Shown here: one piece after another, positions 25,862-35,035 of the stretch
How the letters are laid out: each line of letters opens with the position of its first letter
How positions within the stretch are numbered: the first letter of the stretch is position 1
From: DATBGO01 sp963785765
Lineage (GTDB): Bacteria; Actinomycetota; Actinomycetes; Streptosporangiales; Streptosporangiaceae
Assembly (NCBI GenBank): GCA_963785765.1
Contig: CAWAWM010000004.1
Location: 372,001-436,000 of the forward strand
Direction: 5' to 3'
DNA: 64,000 nt
Notes under the pieces: model-generated
Seen by the model: the letters and a program-made list of their open reading frames with translations, nothing else
Databases searched by the model: none
What the model was told of the DNA's origin: nothing
Program-made: the position numbers and the translations under genes

Positions 25862-26797
25862 TCAGCCGAAGTAGTGGCCCTCCTTGAGGTCGGCGATCAG
25901 TCCCGGGCGGGTTGGCTGCCAGCCGAGCAGGTCGCGCGTGAGAAGTGCGGAGGCGGGACCGTCGAGTCCCCAGAAGCCGCCGAGCCAGCCGACGTATTCG
26001 CTGGCCTGCTCGGGGGGGACGGAGACGGCCGGGACGTTGAGCTGGGCGGCGAAGATATCGGCGACCTCGCGGATCGGCACGCCCTCGTCCCCGACCGCGT
26101 GCAGCACCGACCCGGCCGGCGCGGACTCGAGCGCGAGGCGGAACAGCCGCGCGGCGTCGTCGCGGTGGACCGCCGGCCAGCGGTTGGTGCCGTCGCCGAC
26201 ATAGGCCGCGGCGCCTTTCTCGCGCGCGAAGCCGATCGCGGTGGGGATGAACCCGTTGTCGCCCTGGCCGTGAGTGGCCGGCGGCAGTCGCACGATTGCG
26301 GAGCGGACCCCGCGGCCGGCCAGCGCGGCAGCGTAATGGGCGTTGGCCATCCGGTCGTTGGCGCCGCTGATCGGGACCTCGCGATCCCCGGCGGCCGCGG
26401 CCAGCCCGTCACGTTCGGTGGCGACGGCCCCGCGCGGGAGCCCGAGCACGCCGAGAATGCCGGAGGCGATGACGAACGGCTTGCCGGTGCCGGCCAGGGC
26501 CTCGCCGAAGGTCTCGATCGCCGCGCGGTCGGCGGCGGTAGCGCCGGCGAAATCGCCGGCAAAGGCGATGTCGTGCTTGAACGCGAGATGGATGACGCCG
26601 TCGGTGGCTACGGCCGCCTCGCGCAGGGTGCCGAGGTCGTCGAGCGACCCCAGGCGGACCCCGGCCCCCGCGGCCTGCAGGGCCGTGGCCGAGGCGCCGG
26701 AGCGGGCCAGCCCGGTGACCTGGTGGCCGGCGGCGGTCAGCTCGGGGACGAGCCCGCGGCCGATCCAGCCCGACGCTCCGGTGACGAAAACGCGCAT
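25862..26797 (-). CDS. NAD(P)-dependent epimerase/dehydratase-like SDR protein
   Basis: 311-residue extended or atypical short-chain dehydrogenase. The Rossmann motif is FVTGASGWIGRGLV near residue 4, and a later DGVIHLAF strand fits the fold. The middle lacks an obvious YxxxK, so it may belong to the atypical NAD-binding group often found next to TetR regulators. The ATG at 26797 has AGGAGGG five bases upstream. It is divergent from the TetR gene at 26987 and the shared intergenic space holds two TetR-type operators, so it is probably the regulator's target. Confidence 0.85.
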   Translation of the reverse strand: MRVFVTGASGWIGRGLVPELTAAGHQVTGLARSGASATALQAAGAGVRLGSLDDLGTLREAAVATDGVIHLAFKHDIAFAGDFAGATAADRAAIETFGEALAGTGKPFVIASGILGVLGLPRGAVATERDGLAAAAGDREVPISGANDRMANAHYAAALAGRGVRSAIVRLPPATHGQGDNGFIPTAIGFAREKGAAAYVGDGTNRWPAVHRDDAARLFRLALESAPAGSVLHAVGDEGVPIREVADIFAAQLNVPAVSVPPEQASEYVGWLGGFWGLDGPASALLTRDLLGWQPTRPGLIADLKEGHYFG

Positions 26798-26825
26798 GGG
26801 AACCCTCCTAGACGTGGGTGCCGCC

Positions 26826-26870
26826 GGGCCGATCAGCGGCGGGCCGATCAGCGCCGGGCCGATCCGCGGC
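26826..26870. repeat. 15-bp tandem repeat, 3 copies plus a degenerate fourth
   Basis: Unit GGGCCGATCAGCGGC with one change in later copies, located 29 bases upstream of the epimerase start, in its presumed 5' leader. A fourth, altered unit follows to 26885. Confidence 0.85.
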
Positions 26871-26898
26871 GGGCCGGTTACGGGCCAGCCAACGTTCT

Positions 26899-26940
26899 TA
26901 GTACATTCGTACTAGAAACTTTACTGGTACAGTCGTACTA
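26899..26940. promoter_or_regulatory. Paired TetR-type operators between divergent genes
   Basis: TAGTAC-ATTC-GTACTA at 26899-26914 is a perfect inverted repeat. TGGTAC-AGTC-GTACTA at 26925-26940 is the same with one arm mismatch. The centres are 26 bases apart. Being AT-rich within GC-rich DNA and lying between the epimerase and TetR genes, they are probably bound by the TetR protein. Confidence 0.8.
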
Positions 26941-26986
26941 GAAATATCAGGCCGAGTCAACCCGAGACAGGTACCTGGAGGCAGCG

Positions 26987-27646
26987 ATGGCGGGCCGGCC
27001 CGTCGACCATCAGCGCCGGGCCGAGCTGCTCGACGCGGTGGTCGACTACACGGTCGAGCACGGGTTCTCCGAGCTGTCGTGGCGGCCGGCCGCCGCCGCC
27101 CTCGGGGTCTCGCCCACGACGCTGGTGCATCACTTCGGCACCAAGGAGCAGATGCTGGTGGCCATCCTCGGTCGGCTGCGGGAGCGCATGGTCGCGGCCA
27201 CCAGCGAAGTGATCGGTGAGCAGCCCGGCCTGGCGGCGGCGGCACGCGCGGGCTGGACGCGGACCTCTGACCCGCAGCAGTGGCCGGAGTTCAGGCTGTT
27301 CTTCGCGGTCTACGGACGCGCTCTGCAGGCGCCGCAGCAGTTCACGGGGTTCCTGGAGCGGGTCGTGGCCGACTGGATGAGCGCCCTGGTCGACGCGCAA
27401 GGACCAGACACCGACCCGGCGACGGCGGCGCGCACCGCCACCCTGGTGATCGCGACGATCCGCGGGCTGCTGCTCGACCTGCTCGCCACCGGTGACCGGG
27501 CCCGGGTCCAGGACGCCGCGGAGAGCTTCCTCGCCAGCCTCGAACCCCAGGCGCAGCCTGGCCACGCCGCAGCTGAGACCACCGCAGCCGAGTTAAGTCC
27601 CAGCCTGGCCGGCGACCACCGGCATCCCGGTAGCCGCCCGCCCTAG
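26987..27646 (+). CDS. TetR-family transcriptional regulator
   Basis: 219 residues. The N-terminal DNA-binding domain is RAELLDAVVDYTVEHGFSELSWRPAAAALGVSPTTLVHHFGTKEQ..., a standard TetR helix-turn-helix. The C-terminal ligand domain (about 80-190) is divergent and the last 30 residues are low complexity. The ATG at 26987 is preceded by GGAGG. It likely represses itself and the divergent epimerase gene through the operators at 26899-26940. Confidence 0.92.
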   Translation: MAGRPVDHQRRAELLDAVVDYTVEHGFSELSWRPAAAALGVSPTTLVHHFGTKEQMLVAILGRLRERMVAATSEVIGEQPGLAAAARAGWTRTSDPQQWPEFRLFFAVYGRALQAPQQFTGFLERVVADWMSALVDAQGPDTDPATAARTATLVIATIRGLLLDLLATGDRARVQDAAESFLASLEPQAQPGHAAAETTAAELSPSLAGDHRHPGSRPP

Positions 27647-27655
27647 GCGCACGCG

Positions 27656-30600
27656 CTAGGCGCCCGCCTGATCGGACGCCCTGGCCAGCGCGACGGCCTC
27701 GGCCGCCGGCAGCCCCAGCCCGCGGGCCTGAGCCGCCTCGAACTGCTCATCCCCCAGCGCCAGCCGGACCCCGGCCAGCGCCTCGCTGATCCTGGCCAGG
27801 TCTGGTGCCGGGACCGGCGCGCCGATGACCGCGCGCAGCGCCTGCGAGGCGCCGAACAGCACGGCGGCCCGGTCCATCTCGCCGGCCGCCGCGTCGACCC
27901 CGGCCAGTTCCTCCAGGGCCTCGGCGACGGCGCGGCGCTCGCCCACCGCCTCGGCCAGGTCCAGGGCCCGAATGAGGTGCCAGCGGGCCGCCGGGTAGTC
28001 CTTGCGCGCCAGCGCGACCAGGCCCAGGTTGGTGAGCGCGACCGAGGCCAGGCGGCGGTCGCCGACCTGCTCGGCCAGGGCCAGCGCCTCGGTATGCAAC
28101 TCGGCCGCGGTGTCCAGGTCGCCGCAGTTGTACACGACCGACCCCAGATTGGTCAGCGCGCCGCCGATCAGCTTCCGGTCGCCGATCTTCCTGGCGTTGC
28201 CCAGATGCTCCTCGAAGCGGGCCCTGGCCAGGTCGAACTCGCTGCGGTTGAGGGCCACCACGCCCAGGTTGCCGAGGATCAGCGTGGCCCGGCGCAGGTC
28301 ACCGATCTCGGTGAACCTGGCCATGCTCTCGGTGTAGTACTCCGTCGCCTGGGCCAGGTCACCCTGGTGCAGCGCCAGCCTGCCCAGCCCGCTCAGGCAG
28401 CGGGCCATCAGCTGCGCGTCACCGACCTGGTGCGCAAGCTCAAGGGCCTCGGTATACATCCCGAGCGCCTCGGCGTACTCGCCGCGGATGTGCGCCGCCG
28501 CGCCCAGATCGCCCAGGCACTTGGCCACGCTGGCGTCCTCGCCCAGCGCCCGCCAGATGGCCAGGCTCTCCTGCTGGCAGCTGCGCTGCGCGTCGTAGTC
28601 GGCCTGCGCCGCGGCCAGCTGCCCGAGTCCGTCCAAGGCCGCGGCCCGCAGCCGGGGCGCCGCGTCCGGCCCGGCCGCGGCCAGGGCGCCCTCCAGCCAG
28701 CGGCGGCCGAGACCGGTGTGGCCGCGCACCATCCAGAACGGCGCCAGCAGCCCGGCCAGCTCCAGCCGCTTTTCCGCTTCCGATCCGGCCTCCAGGCCGA
28801 TCCGGAAATTCTCCAGGTCGGTCTCGAGCAGATCCAGCCAGGCGCCCTGATCGGGACCTTCCAGGTCGGCCTGCCTGGCATAGTCGAGCAGCCATTCCCG
28901 GTGGCGACGGCTCAGCTCCGCGGACTCGCCCGCCCGTTCGAGCCGGGTCCGGGCGAACTGATGAATGGACTCCAGCATGCCGTAGCGCATGCTGCCGCAG
29001 CGCTCCTCGGTGGTCAGCAGCGACCGGTCGACCAGCGCGGTGACCGTCTCGAAGATTTCCGCCGCACTCAGCGAGTCAGCCGGGCAGACCGCCTCGGCCG
29101 CTTCCAGGGTGCAGCCACCGGAGAATACGGCCAGCCGCCGGAGGCAGATCTGCTCGGTCTCGCTGAGCAGGTCGTGGCTCCACTCGATGGCCGCCTGCAG
29201 TGTCCGGTGCCTGGGCAGGCCACCGCGGCCACCGGCCAGCAGCCGGAACCGGTCGTCGATCCGGGCGGCCAGCTGGCCGGCGGACAGCACGTTGAGCCTG
29301 GCCGCGGCCAGCTCCAGGGCCAGCGGGATGCCGTCCAGGCGCCGGCAGATCTCACTGACCGCGGGCGCGTTCTGCGCGGTCAGGCTGAAGCCGGGGCGGG
29401 CCAGGGCGGCCCGGTCGCGCAGCAGCCTGACCGCCTCGGCCTGCGCCACGACTTCGGGATCACGGGCGGCGGGGTCGGGCAGGATGAGCGGTGGCACCGG
29501 CCAGCTGGCCTCGCCCACCAGGCCGAGCCGGCTCTGGCTGGTGGCCAGGACCCGCAGCGCCGGGCAGGCCCGCAGCAGCCGCGCGATGAGCTCACCGACC
29601 GCGTCCAGGACATGTTCACAGTTGTCCACGATGAGCAGGGCCTCGGCGTCGCGCAGCCGGCCGGCCACGCTCTCGGCGAGCGCCTGGCCGGGCTCCTCGC
29701 GCACCGACAATGCCGAGGCAGCGACCGCCGTGACCAGGTCCGGACTGGTCACCGGCGCGAGCTCGATGAGCCAGACCCCGTCGGGATAGCGGTCCGCCAC
29801 CTGCGCGCCGGCCCGCAGCGCGAGCCGGGTCTTGCCCGAGCCGCTCGGCCCGGTCAGCGTCAGCAGCCTGGATAGGCCGAGTAGTTCGTCGATGGTGGCG
29901 AGCTCGGATTCGCGCCCGATGAATGACGTGGTCTCCGCCGGGAGCCGGCTGCCGGCCTGGCGCACCTGGATGCTGCGCTGACCGCCTCCCTGGGCTTCGG
30001 CGGCACCCGCGGCTCCGGCGGCACCCGCGGCCCCGGCGGCACCCGGGGCTCCGGCCGCACCCGCGGCGCCTGCGACGGCGGTCGCGTCCGCCAGGAGCGA
30101 CGCGGGCTCCGGCGGGGGAACCCAGTCGAGCGCGGGCTCCTGGCGCAGGATCGCCTCGTGCAGCCTGTGCAGGGCCGGGTTGGGGTCGATGCCGAGCTCG
30201 TCGGCGAGCCTGGCTCTTAGCTCGGTGTAGGCCGCCAGTGCCTCGGCCTGCCGCCCGCAGCGGTAAAGCGCGAGCATCCGCTGCCCGCACAGCCGCTCGC
30301 GCAGCGGATAGGTGGCCACCAGCCCGTCCAGCTCGCTCGTCATGGCCGCATGGCGGCCGCAGGCCAGATCGGCCTCCACCAGGGTCTCGATGGCGGCCTG
30401 CCGGGCCTCGCCCAGCCGGGCCACCTCAGGCTGGGCGAACGAGAAGTCAGCAACATCGGACAACGGCGGCCCGCGCCACAGCCCGAGAGCCTCGCGGAGC
30501 CTGGCCGCCGCCGCGGCGGGCAGGCCCGCGGCCAGTTCGTCCCGGCCGGCCACCACCAGGCTGGCGAACCGGTCGGCGTCCAGCTGGCCGGGGCTGACCA

Positions 30601-30868
30601 CCATCCGGTAGCCAGGCGGCTGGGTCAGCAAGGCGGCCGACCCCGGGCCCAGCGCGCGCCGCAGCCTGGAGATATAGACGCGCAGCGTGGCCATGCACTG
30701 CGGCGGAGGCTGGCCGAGCCACAGATCCTCGGCGAGCCGGTCGGCGGAGACGATCTGACCGGCCGACAGCAGCAGCCGGGCTAGCAACGTCCGCTCTCTG
30801 AGACCGCCGAGGTCCTTCGTCACCCCGTCGTCGGCGACCTCGACGGACCCGAGGATGCGGAACTCCAC
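27656..30868 (-). CDS. AfsR/SARP-family regulator (wHTH-BTAD-NB-ARC-TPR)
   Basis: 1070-residue large SARP. Residues 1-95 form an OmpR-like winged helix (EFRILGSVEVADDG, GLRERTLLARLLLSAGQIVSADRLAEDLW, PGYRMVV). Residues about 95-250 are the bacterial transcriptional activation domain. A Gly/Ala-rich linker (about 265-295) encoded by short repeats leads to the NB-ARC ATPase, P-loop TGPSGSGKT near 337-345 and the DNCEHVLD Walker B. The C-terminus (about 700-1000) is a set of tetratricopeptide repeats of about 40 residues. In related actinomycetes such proteins activate secondary metabolism or stress genes, but no such cluster is nearby. The start is a GTG at 30868. Confidence 0.92.
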   Translation of the reverse strand: MEFRILGSVEVADDGVTKDLGGLRERTLLARLLLSAGQIVSADRLAEDLWLGQPPPQCMATLRVYISRLRRALGPGSAALLTQPPGYRMVVSPGQLDADRFASLVVAGRDELAAGLPAAAAARLREALGLWRGPPLSDVADFSFAQPEVARLGEARQAAIETLVEADLACGRHAAMTSELDGLVATYPLRERLCGQRMLALYRCGRQAEALAAYTELRARLADELGIDPNPALHRLHEAILRQEPALDWVPPPEPASLLADATAVAGAAGAAGAPGAAGAAGAAGAAGAAEAQGGGQRSIQVRQAGSRLPAETTSFIGRESELATIDELLGLSRLLTLTGPSGSGKTRLALRAGAQVADRYPDGVWLIELAPVTSPDLVTAVAASALSVREEPGQALAESVAGRLRDAEALLIVDNCEHVLDAVGELIARLLRACPALRVLATSQSRLGLVGEASWPVPPLILPDPAARDPEVVAQAEAVRLLRDRAALARPGFSLTAQNAPAVSEICRRLDGIPLALELAAARLNVLSAGQLAARIDDRFRLLAGGRGGLPRHRTLQAAIEWSHDLLSETEQICLRRLAVFSGGCTLEAAEAVCPADSLSAAEIFETVTALVDRSLLTTEERCGSMRYGMLESIHQFARTRLERAGESAELSRRHREWLLDYARQADLEGPDQGAWLDLLETDLENFRIGLEAGSEAEKRLELAGLLAPFWMVRGHTGLGRRWLEGALAAAGPDAAPRLRAAALDGLGQLAAAQADYDAQRSCQQESLAIWRALGEDASVAKCLGDLGAAAHIRGEYAEALGMYTEALELAHQVGDAQLMARCLSGLGRLALHQGDLAQATEYYTESMARFTEIGDLRRATLILGNLGVVALNRSEFDLARARFEEHLGNARKIGDRKLIGGALTNLGSVVYNCGDLDTAAELHTEALALAEQVGDRRLASVALTNLGLVALARKDYPAARWHLIRALDLAEAVGERRAVAEALEELAGVDAAAGEMDRAAVLFGASQALRAVIGAPVPAPDLARISEALAGVRLALGDEQFEAAQARGLGLPAAEAVALARASDQAGA

Positions 30869-30960
30869 GTCTACGACCGCCTCATTTGGTGGGTGCGGTA
30901 ATCGTAAGCTGACGTACCGTCCCGCGCACCAGGTACCGGCCCGTAACAGCGGGCCCCGCT

Positions 30961-31005
30961 TGGTAGTGACGAGCCTGGTAGTGACGAGGCTGGTAGTGGC
31001 GAGCC
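30961..31005. repeat. 15-bp tandem repeat, 3 copies
   Basis: Unit TGGTAGTGACGAGCC with one change in each of the later copies. It lies between the stop of the beta-propeller lipoprotein gene and the start of the SARP gene. Confidence 0.85.
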
Positions 31006-31047
31006 TGCGTGGCGCGGTCGCGGCGCAGGCCGGCGCGGCCGGCGCCG

Positions 31048-32085
31048 CTACATCCAGGCGGCGGCGACCAGGCCGGTGGCCAGCTTGGCCGGGGTGCGGC
31101 CATAGTGCGACACATACAAGTCATTCCCCGCGAGATAGAGCAGCCATTTGCCTGATGTGCTCACGTCCAGGCTGGTGTGCTCAAGGGCGGGGTAGCCGAT
31201 CGCCACCTGGTGGACCTGCGCGCCGGAGATGTCCACCTCCCACATCAGCCTGGAGGTGTTCTTGACCGGGATGCCGGTGCAGCAGGCCCGGCTGACGAAC
31301 AGGTTGCCGTCGGGCAGGAACACGCCCTCGCGGTAGTAGCTGTCCTGCGCCTGGGGGGATCCCGTGACCGGGACCGGCGTGTCTCCGACGCCGCCCTCGT
31401 AGTAGGCGGCCGCGGCCGTGTCGACGAGGACCACCGCCCAGCCCTCGTTGTCCTCCGGCTGCGAAATCGAGACCGCCAGCTGAGTGTTGTCGCGGGCCCA
31501 GGACAGATGCGAGATCGGCGCGGGCAGCCCGCTGGCCCGGCTGGCCGGACTCATCGGGAAGACGGCCTCGCGCCCGGTGCTCAGCGTCCGGACCAGCAGT
31601 TTGTACCTGGCGGTCAGGTTCGCCCCGCCCGGCACGCAGCCGATCGTCAGCGACGGCTCGGCCGCGAAGGCCAGCTTGGTGCCGTCCGGGCTGACCGCCG
31701 GGTACTGGCCGGTCGCTATCGTGGCCGCGCTGCCGCCGGAGACCGGCACCGACTCAATCTCGTCCTGGCAGCCGCCGTGGTGGGTCACGAAGTAGACGGT
31801 CGAGCCATCCGGAGCCACGGAGATCTCGTCGCCGATGACGCCGCTGGGCACCAGCGTCCTGGCCACCGCGCCAGTCGACTGGTTCAGCACCACGAGCGCG
31901 CCGCCGGTCGTGGCCGCTACGATGCCGGGCGAGGCGGCGTGGCGCGCCGCCGGCGGGCTCGCGCCCGGGCTGGCGACCGCCGCCGTGCTGGCGGACGGGC
32001 CCGGAGCGGCCGTCCCGGCGCTCCCGCCGCTGCACGCCGCGAGCAGCATGACGGCGGCCGGCAGCGCGGCAATGGTTGCTCGCAT
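31048..32085 (-). CDS. Lipoprotein with TolB/WD40-like beta-propeller repeats
   Basis: 345 residues. Lipobox LLAAC places the modified Cys at about residue 18. After a Gly/Ser/Ala linker the chain shows beta-propeller strands with repeated S-P-D-G-T/S turns (ISVAPDGSTVYFVTH, YPAVSPDGTKLAFAA) and a C-terminal ISHLSWARDNTQLAVS. Likely extracellular and protein-binding; no enzymatic residues are evident. It lies upstream of the SARP gene on the same strand, 179 bases apart, so cotranscription is possible but unproven. Confidence 0.8.
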   Translation of the reverse strand: MRATIAALPAAVMLLAACSGGSAGTAAPGPSASTAAVASPGASPPAARHAASPGIVAATTGGALVVLNQSTGAVARTLVPSGVIGDEISVAPDGSTVYFVTHHGGCQDEIESVPVSGGSAATIATGQYPAVSPDGTKLAFAAEPSLTIGCVPGGANLTARYKLLVRTLSTGREAVFPMSPASRASGLPAPISHLSWARDNTQLAVSISQPEDNEGWAVVLVDTAAAAYYEGGVGDTPVPVTGSPQAQDSYYREGVFLPDGNLFVSRACCTGIPVKNTSRLMWEVDISGAQVHQVAIGYPALEHTSLDVSTSGKWLLYLAGNDLYVSHYGRTPAKLATGLVAAAWM

Positions 32086-32164
32086 CTCAGCCTCGATCCG
32101 GGCGCGCCCGGGAGCACCCGGGCAGGAGAGAACGATGGCGTAACGGGGGATCAGATGCTGCAGC

Positions 32165-33331
32165 TTACTGTTCGCCCGGGCAGGCCGGAAGTGCGGCGGC
32201 CATCCGGTCCACGGCCGCCCCGATCAGCTCGGGTGACGTGCCCATATTGAGGCGCACGAAGCCGTTCCCCTGGGTACCGAAATCCGGGCCCTGGCCCAGC
32301 GCGACCCGGCCGCGGGCCAGGAACGTGGCGGCCGGGTTGGCGCCGAGCCCGAGGGCCCGGCAATCCAGCCAGGCCAGGAAGCTGGCTTCGGGCGGAACGT
32401 AACCAACCCCGGGCAGCCGCTCAGCGAGCAGGTCGGCCAGCACGCCCCGATTGCGGTCCAGCTGGCCGATGAGCGCATCAAGCCAGGGCAGCCCGTTGGT
32501 GAAGGCCGCCACGTTGGCGAGGACGCCGAGGTGGCCGGCCAGCAGCGCCTCCACGCGTTCGGTCAGTACCCGCGCGTACTGCGGCGCGCCGGCCACCGCG
32601 ATACCGCACTTGAACCCGGCTATGTTCCACCCCTTCGAGGCCGAGGTGAACACGATCGCCCGCTGCGTCATCTCGTGGTCGAGCGACAGGACCGGCACGT
32701 GCTCCGCGCCTGGCAGTACCAGCGGCGCGTGGATCTCGTCCGCCAGCAGGATCACGCCCCGGTGCTGGCAGAGGTCGGCCACGGTCATCAGCTGCTCCCT
32801 GGACCAGACCCGGCCGGTCGGGTTGTGCGGGTTACAGATCAGGTAGGCGCTGACGCCGTCGGCGGCCAGGGCCAGGTCCAGCGCCTCCGGATCCAGGTCG
32901 TAACGGCCGTTCTTGTCCCGGTGCAGCGGCGCCTGCACTATCCGGCGGCCGGTGAATCCGAGCCGGAAGAAGAACGGCGGGTAGACCGGCGGGTTGATCA
33001 CGATGGCCGACCCCGGCGGAGTCAGCGCCTGGGCCATCTCGGCGATCCCGGTCATGACGTCGGGAATGCTGAACACCGCGGCGGGGTCGACCTGCCAGCG
33101 CAGTCGCTTGGCGGCGAACGCTGCGAACGCCTCGCCCAGCCGGCCCAGGTGCGGGTAGCCGGTGTCGCCGAGGGCCAGCGCCGCCCGGACCGCCGCGGCC
33201 ACGGGCTCGGCCAGATCGAAGTCCATCTCGGCGACGAAGGACGGCAGTACATCGGGCGGGTAGGCGCGCCACTTGAAGCTCTGCCGCTTCCTGAGCCGGT
33301 CCAGCGAGCAGTCCCCGAGCCTGGCGTCCAT
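32165..33331 (-). CDS. PatB/MalY-type PLP aminotransferase (putative C-S lyase)
   Basis: 388-residue fold type I PLP enzyme. The PLP-binding motif SASKGWNIAGFKCG places the Schiff-base lysine at residue 233. Other class features are the N-terminal KWRAYPPDVLPSFVAEMDF, CNPHNPTGRVW and LADEIHAPL. The PatB/MalY subgroup usually acts as a cystathionine-type C-S beta-lyase, sometimes with regulatory roles. Substrate is not evident. ATG at 33331; ribosome binding sequence weak. The gene is divergent from the antiporter gene. Confidence 0.9.
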   Translation of the reverse strand: MDARLGDCSLDRLRKRQSFKWRAYPPDVLPSFVAEMDFDLAEPVAAAVRAALALGDTGYPHLGRLGEAFAAFAAKRLRWQVDPAAVFSIPDVMTGIAEMAQALTPPGSAIVINPPVYPPFFFRLGFTGRRIVQAPLHRDKNGRYDLDPEALDLALAADGVSAYLICNPHNPTGRVWSREQLMTVADLCQHRGVILLADEIHAPLVLPGAEHVPVLSLDHEMTQRAIVFTSASKGWNIAGFKCGIAVAGAPQYARVLTERVEALLAGHLGVLANVAAFTNGLPWLDALIGQLDRNRGVLADLLAERLPGVGYVPPEASFLAWLDCRALGLGANPAATFLARGRVALGQGPDFGTQGNGFVRLNMGTSPELIGAAVDRMAAALPACPGEQ

Positions 33332-33426
33332 GGCCGCATGCTAGCCCGGCTCGCACCGGGCCAGCCCGGCCCCGTTCCGTCCGCAGCCGGTTTGCCGGCC
33401 GCCCGCTGGCCGATCAGTATTTGACC

Positions 33427-35013
33427 GTGCACTCTGGCCAGCTGCTCATCGTCATCGGCGTGGCGGCGGTGACCCTGTTCGCCGTCGCCGCCGGGCGCCG
33501 GGTGGATATCCCGCCACCTGTCGTGCTGGTCGTGGCCGGGCTGATCATCGGGTTCCTGCCGTTCGTGCCCGACGTCTCGCTGCAGCCGGATGTGGTCCTG
33601 CTCGGCCTGCTCCCGCTGCTGGTCTACGACGCCGCGATCACCTCCTCGCCTACTGCCTTCTCCCGCAACGCCCGCTCGATAGGGGTGCTCGCCGTCCTGC
33701 TGGTCGTGGCGACCGCGGCCGCGGTGGCGACGGTCGCGCACTGGGCCGGTCACCTGTCGTGGCCGATGGCGTTCGTGCTCGGCACCGCGGTCGGTCCCAC
33801 CGACGCGGCCGCCGCCACCAGCATCGCCCGCAGGCTCGGCATCCCCAGGCGGCTGGTCGCCATCCTGGAGGGAGAGGCGCTCTTTAACGATGCCACCGCG
33901 CTGGTCCTGTATGCGGCCGCGGTCACTGCCGCCGTCACGGGGCACTTTTCAGCGGTCCACACGGCCGGGACGATCGTGTACTCGGTGCTGGCGGGCGGAG
34001 CGATCGGAATTGCCGTCGGGTTCGCAGGCCGCTGGCTGCGCAACCGGATCGACGACCCGCCGATTGAGATCGCCGGCTCGATCCTGCTGGCGTACGCCGC
34101 CTATCTGCCCGCCGAGGCGGCCCACGCGTCGGGGGTGCTGGCCGCGGTGGTGGCCGGGCTGTACCTGGGCTGGCATAGCAGCGGCGGAGCGTTCTCGGCA
34201 CGGAGCCGGCTCCAGTCAGGCGCGTTCTGGGAAACGCTGGTGTTCCTGGTCAACGCGGCCCTGTTCGTGCTGGTGGGGCTGTCTTTCCACACCTTCAGCG
34301 TGCACGCGAGGGGCCCACTCGGGCGGCTGGCCCTGACCGGCGTCGCGGTCGTGGCGACCGTCATCGTGCTGCGGATGGCCTGGATGTGGTCCTTCGGCTG
34401 GCTGATCCGGCCCCGGCGCCGGGATCGCGGCACCGCGAGCCAGTCTGGCTGGCGCGAACGGCTGATTCTCGGCTGGTCCGGCATGCGCGGCGCGATCACG
34501 CTGGCCGCGGTGCTCGCGGTGCCGGTCGTGACCGATGCCGGCCGCCCGCTGGCCGGCCGGGACGAGGTCGTCTACCTGGGTTTCGCAGTGATCATCGTGA
34601 CCCTGGTGGCGCAGGGCATGACGCTGCCCTCGCTGGTCCGGCAGCTACGGCTGACCGAGCATCCAGCTGTGGCCGACGCCGAGTTGCAGGCCCGCCTCGA
34701 GCTCACCAGGGCCGCCCTCGATCACCTCGGCGACGCGTGCGTGACCGGCGAGCTGCCGGAAGAGCTCGCCGACGGCCTGCGTGCTCAGTACCTGGGCCGG
34801 CTACACCGGCTGGAGACGATGACCGGCGATGAGGACGGCGAGGACGACTCGGCCACCGTCGCCGAAACCGACCTGGCCATCCGGCGCGAGCTGATCGGGA
34901 TCCAGCGGCGCATCCTGACCGGCCTGCGCGACCAGGGCCAGATCGGGATCAGCACGCTGCGGACCATCGAGCACGATCTCGACCTGGAAGAGGCCCGGCT
35001 GCGCTCGGCCTGA
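33427..35013 (+). CDS. CPA1-family Na+/H+ antiporter
   Basis: 528 residues. About 12 hydrophobic segments occupy the first 400 residues and a hydrophilic, Asp/Glu-rich cytosolic tail the rest. The family signature GTAVGPTDAAAATSIARRLG and LEGEALFNDATALVLYAAAV, containing the ion-binding Asp residues, is present. Exchanges sodium (or potassium) for protons and contributes to pH and salt tolerance. The GTG at 33427 is used; a TTG at 33421 is in frame, and neither has a ribosome binding site, so a leaderless message is possible. Confidence 0.9.
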   Translation: MHSGQLLIVIGVAAVTLFAVAAGRRVDIPPPVVLVVAGLIIGFLPFVPDVSLQPDVVLLGLLPLLVYDAAITSSPTAFSRNARSIGVLAVLLVVATAAAVATVAHWAGHLSWPMAFVLGTAVGPTDAAAATSIARRLGIPRRLVAILEGEALFNDATALVLYAAAVTAAVTGHFSAVHTAGTIVYSVLAGGAIGIAVGFAGRWLRNRIDDPPIEIAGSILLAYAAYLPAEAAHASGVLAAVVAGLYLGWHSSGGAFSARSRLQSGAFWETLVFLVNAALFVLVGLSFHTFSVHARGPLGRLALTGVAVVATVIVLRMAWMWSFGWLIRPRRRDRGTASQSGWRERLILGWSGMRGAITLAAVLAVPVVTDAGRPLAGRDEVVYLGFAVIIVTLVAQGMTLPSLVRQLRLTEHPAVADAELQARLELTRAALDHLGDACVTGELPEELADGLRAQYLGRLHRLETMTGDEDGEDDSATVAETDLAIRRELIGIQRRILTGLRDQGQIGISTLRTIEHDLDLEEARLRSA

Positions 35014-35035
35014 CGCCGGCTGCACCGGCGGCGGG

